A stretch of DNA of 32,479 nt from an uncultured Candidatus Saccharibacteria bacterium (GTDB lineage: Bacteria > Patescibacteriota > Saccharimonadia > Saccharimonadales > Saccharimonadaceae), in NCBI GenBank assembly GCA_946638615.1, contig CAMPBO010000005.1, positions 1 to 32,479 on the forward strand, in the 5' to 3' direction. Within the stretch, counting starts at the first letter, position 1. Every line of letters starts with the position of its first letter. A program made the position numbers and the translations under genes. The notes beneath the pieces are model-generated. The model was not told the DNA's origin and made no database searches. It saw nothing but the letters and a program-made list of their open reading frames with translations. Below are positions 26,821 to 32,479 of the stretch, piece after piece.

Positions 26821-27237
26821 ATGAAAGAAAAAAAGATTGATGAAAAAGTTGTAGAACTTACGAATGACTTACAGAGAACGCGAGCAGATTTTGAAAATTA
26901 TCGTAAGCAAGTAGAAAATCAGAAGGAGAATGAGAAAAAGGCAACTCGACTAGCCACGGTGTATAAAGTGTTGCCTTTGCTTGATGATTTGGATCGAGCA
27001 ATCGGCGCTTATGCGGAACTAAAACCGTTGGAAAAATCACTAGCTAAGACCTTGGAGAGCTTGGAACTTAAAAAAATTGATTCTAGCGTAGGCGTGGAAT
27101 TTAACCCAGATTTGTTTGAAGCGGTGATGGTAGAAGGGGATGGTGAAAAAGAAATGGTAGCAGAGACACTCCGACCAGGGTATTATTATGGCGGCGAGGT
27201 ACTAAGACCAGCGATGGTAAAAGTAAAGCGGGGTTAG
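26821..27237 (+). CDS. grpE: Nucleotide exchange factor GrpE
   Basis: LQRTRADFENYRKQVENQKENEKKATRLATVYKVLPLLDDLDRAIG...VGVEFNPDLFEAVM...VLRPAMVKV. Confidence 0.95.
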   Translation: MKEKKIDEKVVELTNDLQRTRADFENYRKQVENQKENEKKATRLATVYKVLPLLDDLDRAIGAYAELKPLEKSLAKTLESLELKKIDSSVGVEFNPDLFEAVMVEGDGEKEMVAETLRPGYYYGGEVLRPAMVKVKRG

Positions 27238-27352
27238 GGGTTCCGTGGGGGGTGTTACTTTAGTACAAAAAACTCAAATTTATGAAGCATAATCTTCTTG
27301 TGTTTTAAACATAATTACTATATTATATATAATATAAAAGCTGTAATAGGCC

Positions 27353-27502
27353 ATGGGCCAGGGTGAGAGCGGCTTCTTTTGGGCCCCTACTTGGTACAAT
27401 ACCTACCGCATGAGGGTCCTCTACATGGGTACTAGTAATATCGACCCTAGCGACTACAACATCTGGTACTACGGATTTAGCGTACGTTGTATAGTTAAGT
27501 AG
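27353..27502 (+). pseudogene. Orphan FISUMP C-terminal fragment (49 codons), remnant or silent cassette
   Basis: MGQGESGFFWAPTWYNTYRMRVLYMGTSNIDPSDYNIWYYGFSVRCIVK*; aligns with GGEKGIYWSST...GHSLRCVAK* at the end of the gene at 3-1553; in-frame TAA TAG just upstream. Confidence 0.7.
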
Positions 27503-27625
27503 TTCCTTATTCTTCCTTGCACGGTGATATTTCTACCGCCGCTTACCCCAGCTGCGTCAGGAATGATGATTTTACTTTTTCGTATAGGAGTGATAAACTT
27601 AAAGAATAAGTTAAAAGGATAAAAT

Positions 27626-28300
27626 ATGGCTGAATATAAATTAACGCTAGAAAAGCGTGAGTTGACTGGTAAAAAATTAAGTACACTTAGGGCTAAAGGA
27701 TTTATTCCATCGGTAGTTTATGGTGGTAAAGAGCCTGTATTAATGGCATCTGAGTATGTAGCAACCGAAAAAGTTCTAACGAAAGCTGGCTATCATTCGC
27801 CAATTGATCTTGATATGGCTGGAAAAAAGCAGCTTGCAATCGTAAAGAGTGCGCATATCGACCCAGTTTCTCGCAAGATTATCAATATTGAATTTCAAGC
27901 GATTTCGGCAAAAGAGGTAGTTGAAGCAACGACGCCAATAGTCGTTGTAAATTTCGAAGCTTCAGAAGCGTCGAAAACTTATCATTTTGCTTTGACTCAA
28001 GCAATTGAAGAACTCGCAGTAAAAGCGAAGCCAGCAGATTTGCCAAAAAGTCTCGAAATTGATGCGTCGAATTTGAAAGAAGTTGACGATAAATTAACAA
28101 TTTCTGATATTATACTTCCTAATGGTGTTGAATTTGCTGATAAGGAACTTGACCCTGAGCAAGTAGTAGCATCACTTTATGATCCAGCTCTCGAAGCTGA
28201 AAAGCGTGAGGCTGAAGCAGAAGAGCCTGCAGTTGAAGCTGCCGATGTTCCAGCAGATAATGGTACTAAACCTGAAGCTGAAGCCGAAAAAGCTGAATAA
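27626..28300 (+). CDS. rplY: 50S ribosomal protein L25/general stress protein Ctc
   Basis: YKLTLEKRELTGKKLSTLRAKGFIPSVVYGGKEPVLM...IDPVSRKIINIEFQAI; acidic C-terminal tail. Confidence 0.93.
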   Translation: MAEYKLTLEKRELTGKKLSTLRAKGFIPSVVYGGKEPVLMASEYVATEKVLTKAGYHSPIDLDMAGKKQLAIVKSAHIDPVSRKIINIEFQAISAKEVVEATTPIVVVNFEASEASKTYHFALTQAIEELAVKAKPADLPKSLEIDASNLKEVDDKLTISDIILPNGVEFADKELDPEQVVASLYDPALEAEKREAEAEEPAVEAADVPADNGTKPEAEAEKAE

Positions 28301-30184
28301 TTATAAAACTTCAATATTTGCGATGAGCCTGTCAAGAAAAGCTTGACGGGCTTTTTCGCTGTTATCTGGATTGCCGGCCCAAGCGTAAAGGGCGGGATCT
28401 TGCAAAGCGCGAGCAAAAGAGAAGGTAACAGGCCAAGGGAAAGGGCCGTTTTTGACGATTTCGGCGAGGTTTTCGGTAGCTTGCTCTTCTGTCTGCCCCC
28501 CAGAAAGGAAGACGATACCAGCAAGTTCTGTAGGAACGTGATTTTTTAAGACCTCGGCGGTAGCTTGACCGACGACTTCGGGAGTGGACTGTTTTAGCCA
28601 TTTTTTACCAGCTAGAATCATATTAACTTTGAGAATACAAGCTTTCAGGTTAACTTGCTTTTCTTTGAGATCCTCAAAAAGTACGTCTAGAATATGACTG
28701 GTAACTTCGGCGGATTTTTCGATTGGGTAATTACCGTCGTAGACGACTTCTGGTTCAACAATGGGGACAATGTTAGCGGATTGGCAGATAGAAGCGTAAT
28801 CGGCTAGGATACGACAGTTTTCGGCGATGGCGGTATCAGTGGGGGTGAGAAGCTCGCCATCATCAGTGAGAGTAATATTAAAAGCGGTGCGCCATTTGGC
28901 AAAGCGCAGTCCCATTTGATAGTATTCTTCAAGACGAGATTTCAAGTTATCTAGACCTTTGGTGTAAGTCTCAATAGTGTCTGCTGGAAGGTTGGGGTAG
29001 ATTTCGCTCAGTGGAGCAAGACCTTCGTCAACTTTGATGCCTGGAATGATGCACCTACTAGTGAGATATTTGACAATATTTTGGCCATTACTAGTAGTAC
29101 CACGAGCGGTTTCGTCAAAAAGAATGATGCCGCTTAAATATTTCTCGATTTCGGGGGTAGAGAAAAAGAGGTTGCGATAATATTGGCGATTGTCGTAGGT
29201 GTCTTCGATGTTTAGCTGAGCGAATTTCTTTTTGATGGAGCCACCAGATTCGTCGGCGGCGAGGATGCCTTTTTTGTCAATTACTAGGCTTGCAGCAATG
29301 AGTTCGAGCCCATCATTAGAACTTAAGGTGGAAGCGATTTCTTTAAGTTTGTCGAGAGGGAGAACATCGTTTACTTTGGCGTTTTCGATGTTAGCGCGAG
29401 CGAGTTTGAGACTTTGTTCGACCGAAAGCCCTAAAATAAAACTGCCTAGTACTGTAGCAGATAAAATGGAATAAGCCGAAAGATGAGTGAGAGTATCGAT
29501 ATGTCCAACAGTGATGCGCTCTGTGATGTCGAGATAAGAAAGTTGGTTTTCGGAGAGATGAATGATTTTTGATGGTGAAATAGAAGCAATTTTAGATGTG
29601 AAATCAGACGTAGCAAGCGCGTAAGGATTTTCCGATTGGTCTTTGTTGTTTTCGAGAAAAACCAAATCGGCTCTTAGTAAGAGTGGGGCGAGATTTTCGC
29701 TGTTTTGAGGATGGATATAGAGAACTAGTTTGGTCTTTGAAGAAAGTTCGAGGTAGGCTTGGATTTTTTTGACGGAATCTGGACTAAGATTGGCAGAGCG
29801 GTCGACAAAAAGATAATCAATAGCTTCGGTGGGAGATTGAAAAACAGTCTCTTTAAATTGGCTAGGAGCAAAATATGTTACTTGATTATCTGCAATCAAT
29901 AAATAACGATAGGCGGAAGGAAAAATTTCAAAAGACGATTGTTCGGTTAAAAAATCAAGTTTGGAATTAGAAATAGTAGCAGAAAGTCCTAGCTTTTGAA
30001 GGACCTCAAGAGAAACGGCGGCGCCACCAAAACTACTATCACGATTAAAAAAGTTGTGTTTACTGGCATTAAAACTAAGATTTAGCCATTTAGTGCCGTT
30101 ACGATCGGTTTCAAAAAACTCAGACCGAGTATCGAGATTAAGATAGACATCTTTAGTAATGTTGCCCACCACTACAATGTTCAT
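28301..30184 (-). CDS. Fusion: N-terminal PfkB-like sugar kinase domain (degenerate) + C-terminal class I fructose-bisphosphate aldolase
   Basis: N-terminus MNIVVVGNITKDVYL...SFGGAAVSLEVLQKLGLSATI; C-terminus 'KKGILAADESGGSIKKKF...LKACILKVNMILAGKKW...GIVFLSGGQTEEQATENLAEI...PWPVTFSFARALQDPALYAWAG'. Confidence 0.92.
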   Translation of the reverse strand: MNIVVVGNITKDVYLNLDTRSEFFETDRNGTKWLNLSFNASKHNFFNRDSSFGGAAVSLEVLQKLGLSATISNSKLDFLTEQSSFEIFPSAYRYLLIADNQVTYFAPSQFKETVFQSPTEAIDYLFVDRSANLSPDSVKKIQAYLELSSKTKLVLYIHPQNSENLAPLLLRADLVFLENNKDQSENPYALATSDFTSKIASISPSKIIHLSENQLSYLDITERITVGHIDTLTHLSAYSILSATVLGSFILGLSVEQSLKLARANIENAKVNDVLPLDKLKEIASTLSSNDGLELIAASLVIDKKGILAADESGGSIKKKFAQLNIEDTYDNRQYYRNLFFSTPEIEKYLSGIILFDETARGTTSNGQNIVKYLTSRCIIPGIKVDEGLAPLSEIYPNLPADTIETYTKGLDNLKSRLEEYYQMGLRFAKWRTAFNITLTDDGELLTPTDTAIAENCRILADYASICQSANIVPIVEPEVVYDGNYPIEKSAEVTSHILDVLFEDLKEKQVNLKACILKVNMILAGKKWLKQSTPEVVGQATAEVLKNHVPTELAGIVFLSGGQTEEQATENLAEIVKNGPFPWPVTFSFARALQDPALYAWAGNPDNSEKARQAFLDRLIANIEVL

Positions 30185-30939
30185 AGAACTCCTAAAATAC
30201 CCTTTAAGGCGAAGGCGGTGTCTTCGTGGCTTCTAACGGTGATAGTATCGATGCCCATTTCGACAATAGGATAATCGTTGCCACCAGGTTGAGTCATGTC
30301 GCCAAAATAAAGGACGTCTTCCTTCTTAGCGCCTAGCTCTTCTAGGAGATGTTTCATACCGAAAGCTTTATTCATTCCTGGGGTGATGGCGTTGATTGAG
30401 GTGGTACCACCAATTTCATAGTCAAATTCGGGAGCAAGCTCTTTGCAGCGAGCGACGATTTTTTCGCGTTTTTTACAATCGGGATCCCAAGCGTATTTCT
30501 CTTCTGTGCCAGCATGCTGACCGAGGGCAGAAAAAGTAACTTGAGAGAGGCGATTTTCGATAATCTCGTCGCCTGGTTTTAACTTATCTTCTTCCCAGAA
30601 ACCCAGCTCTCTAGCGGCCCGCTCAATGGTCTGGCTGATTTTTGTAACTTGTTCATTAGTTAATGGATAATTATAAACTTGTTTCCAGTCGCCATTTTTA
30701 TAACGATAATATTGAGTGCCCTGAGCAACGAAGAGGTGAAGATGTGAGAGCTGCTCTGGAGTGGGGCTCTTAAGGCGATTGACGATTTGGATTAAGAATT
30801 GGTCGAATTTTTGGCCAGAAATTGGACAGATTTCAAAACGATCAAGACATTTGACGAGCAAATCGGCAATTTCGTCATTGATTGGGGTTTTTGCAACATT
30901 TAAAGTTTGGTCAATATCAAAAGCTAAAATTCTTTTCAT
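30181..30939 (-). CDS. HAD superfamily phosphatase / phosphomannomutase-like (HAD-IIB)
   Basis: ILAFDIDQTLNVAKTPI, 'GGTTSINAITPGMNKAFGMKHLLEELGAKKEDVLYFGDMTQPGGNDYPI'. Confidence 0.82.
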   Translation of the reverse strand: MKRILAFDIDQTLNVAKTPINDEIADLLVKCLDRFEICPISGQKFDQFLIQIVNRLKSPTPEQLSHLHLFVAQGTQYYRYKNGDWKQVYNYPLTNEQVTKISQTIERAARELGFWEEDKLKPGDEIIENRLSQVTFSALGQHAGTEEKYAWDPDCKKREKIVARCKELAPEFDYEIGGTTSINAITPGMNKAFGMKHLLEELGAKKEDVLYFGDMTQPGGNDYPIVEMGIDTITVRSHEDTAFALKGILGVL

Positions 30940-30953
30940 GTTATAATTGTATC

Positions 30954-31724
30954 ATGAAAACTTATATCGTGGGCAATTTTAAGTTAAACTTTACAGTCGG
31001 TGAAGCATCTATTTATCTTCACAAGCTTTTAAAGGCTTTACCGAATTATCGGGATATAGAGGTAGTAGTAGCGCCACCTATAATTGCGTTGCAACCATTG
31101 TCGCTTCAAACTGATCGGCATAAAATAAAATTGGCTGCACAAAATGCGTTTTATAGAGATTACGGAGCTTTTACTGGTGAGACATCGTTTTCTCAGTTGC
31201 GGGGTGTGGCGGATTATACAATTATCGGGCATTCGGAACGAAGGTATATTTTTGGCGAAGATGACAAAATGGTGGGAAAGAAAATTGCGGCAGCGATCCG
31301 AAACAAAGTTACACCAATTTTGTGTATAGGTGAGACAGAATCAGAGCGAGCATTTGGTGAAACTGCCGACGTAATTCGTGATCAGGTGATCGGTGGACTA
31401 ATTGATGTTTCGGACGATGATTTGGATAAAATAATAATTGCTTATGAGCCAGTATGGGCAATTTCTTCGACTAAGGCAGCAAAACTAGCCACTCCAGATG
31501 AGGTTGCGGAGGCGGTAGCGCTAATTCGGAAGACTTTAGCGGACACTTACGGGGCGGGTCTGGCCGAAAAAGTACCAGTTCTCTTTGGTGGAAGCGTAAA
31601 CCCATCTAATGCAGGGGCATATTTGACAGTGCCTGGAGTGAATGGACTTCTTGTTGGTGGTTCAAGTTTGATTCTTGGTGAATTTACTGATATAATTGAG
31701 GTTGCAAAAAGAGTTAAATCATGA
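30954..31724 (+). CDS. tpiA: Triosephosphate isomerase
   Basis: TYIVGNFKLNF, IIGHSERR, IIAYEPVWAI, LFGGSVNPSNA, GLLVGGSSL; start corrected from 30882 to 30954. Confidence 0.96.
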   Translation: MKTYIVGNFKLNFTVGEASIYLHKLLKALPNYRDIEVVVAPPIIALQPLSLQTDRHKIKLAAQNAFYRDYGAFTGETSFSQLRGVADYTIIGHSERRYIFGEDDKMVGKKIAAAIRNKVTPILCIGETESERAFGETADVIRDQVIGGLIDVSDDDLDKIIIAYEPVWAISSTKAAKLATPDEVAEAVALIRKTLADTYGAGLAEKVPVLFGGSVNPSNAGAYLTVPGVNGLLVGGSSLILGEFTDIIEVAKRVKS

Positions 31725-32281
31725 ATAAAAGATATATAGATTTTGTTCCGACCAAAAAGACAAAAGGTGAGGCTTTGCAAGTATCAAAAAAAGTGACTGC
31801 TTCAAAAGAGTTAAGCGCTCCTAGGAAAATGGTTGCTTCGGTGAATACGACCACCTTGAAAAGAACTGTTATTTCAAAAAAGATTGCTTCTTCACCACAG
31901 CGAGAGGCGCTTCCTCGTTCAAGAAAAGAGCCCCAAGAGGAAACTCATCTAGGTGTAGTAGAAAATCTTACTACGGCCCAAAATATAGCAAAAATTGATT
32001 CCGACAATAAATCCATGAATAAGCCTAAAAAAGAAGCAACGAAAATTTTCCAAGTTCCCAAAAACCCATTCATCAATCAGGGAAAGGTTGAAAAGCGACC
32101 ACTTTCAAAAAACGTTTATCAGAAAAAAATCGTAGTTCCAAAAGAAGAGCCAAAAGGTCCAGTAACGATTATTTCAAAACCAGACAAAGATACTCATGTA
32201 AGTTTAGTTGTGGCAGTGATTTTGACCATTATTCTCGGTGCGGCGGCAGGAACAGTTGCTTTCTTACTTTTGCCAAAATAA
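31721..32281 (+). CDS. Basic, disordered protein with C-terminal TM anchor
   Basis: Lys/Ser-rich; C-terminal VSLVVAVILTIILGAAAGTVAFLLLPK; ATGA overlap with the tpiA stop. Confidence 0.65.
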   Translation: MNKRYIDFVPTKKTKGEALQVSKKVTASKELSAPRKMVASVNTTTLKRTVISKKIASSPQREALPRSRKEPQEETHLGVVENLTTAQNIAKIDSDNKSMNKPKKEATKIFQVPKNPFINQGKVEKRPLSKNVYQKKIVVPKEEPKGPVTIISKPDKDTHVSLVVAVILTIILGAAAGTVAFLLLPK

Positions 32282-32308
32282 TTTTAGATATGATATAATG
32301 TATGTCAT

Positions 32309-32386
32309 GGTGGGATTAGCTCAGATGGTTAGAGCGTCTGATTGTGGTCCAGAAGGTCGTCGGTTCGATCCCGATATCCCACCCCA
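32309..32386 (+). tRNA. tRNA-His (GTG)
   Basis: G-GTGGGATTAGCTCAGATGGTTAGAGCGTCTGATTGTGGTCCAGAAGG...GGTTCGATCCCGATATCCCACCCCA; encoded G-1 opposite C73. Confidence 0.92.
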
Positions 32387-32399
32387 TTAAAAATTTGTT

Positions 32400-32474
32400 G
32401 CGAGTGTAGTACAGCGGTTAGTATACAAGTTTTCCAAACTTGGGATGAGGGTTCGACTCCCTCCACTCGCACCA
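32400..32474 (+). tRNA. tRNA-Gly (TCC)
   Basis: GCGAGTGTAGTACAGCGGTTAGTATACAAGTTTTCCAAACTTGGGATGAGGGTTCGACTCCCTCCACTCGCACCA. Confidence 0.93.
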
Positions 32475-32479
32475 TTTTT

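Noticed and set aside
27353-27502. Interpreting the FISUMP fragment as a proven diversity-generating retroelement repeat
   Set aside because: Many NNC codons fit the idea superficially, but the same C-ending bias runs through the whole FISUMP gene, and no reverse transcriptase or template repeat is in the window.
28343-28601. Short ORFs overlapping the end of the aldolase gene on both strands
   Set aside because: Shadows of the aldolase coding sequence.
1-32479. CRISPR array, prophage or transposon
   Set aside because: No regularly spaced repeats with unique spacers, and no Cas, integrase, transposase, capsid or terminase-like protein in any frame.

Overview
This AT-rich window looks like ordinary chromosome from a small-genome bacterium. 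Compactness, the type IV pilin set, ComEC, a lamin-tail surface protein and FISUMP proteins suggest Saccharibacteria/CPR, but that placement is inference. Main content, left to right: 3' part of a FISUMP surface protein; dnaK (-) with two CIRCE boxes; ruvB; a PH-domain membrane protein; prepilin-like proteins; a single reading frame joining a ComEC-like domain to YebC; a PilB/GspE ATPase; a methyltransferase; an ABC transporter pair; aspS; a CBS protein; a DsbA-like protein; a pilin-like operon; a cysteine-less pyridine nucleotide-disulfide oxidoreductase homologue; a lamin-tail surface protein; an adenylate-kinase-like protein; CIRCE-hrcA-grpE; an orphan FISUMP C-terminal fragment; L25/Ctc; a PfkB-like/class I aldolase fusion; a PMM-like HAD protein; tpiA. 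There are nine tRNA genes: Met, Arg-CCG, Ser-TGA, Arg-TCT, Arg-TCG, Ile-TAT, fMet, His and Gly. The observations I rate highest are: (1) a recurrent promoter layout, TATAAT-N6/7-ATG, usually with an extended TGn, at about 15 genes on both strands, which predicts pervasive leaderless transcription and includes two divergent genes whose start codons are only 14 nt apart; (2) an orphan FISUMP C-terminal cassette between grpE and rplY; (3) a PfkB-like domain lacking the GAGD motif, fused to class I aldolase; (4) a dihydrolipoamide-dehydrogenase-like protein with both redox cysteines replaced by Asn; (5) the ComEC/YebC continuous frame; (6) two small ORFs missing from the ORF track that have their own expression signals. 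I saw no CRISPR array, transposase, integrase or phage gene. All homology calls are from memory of motifs; no search was run.
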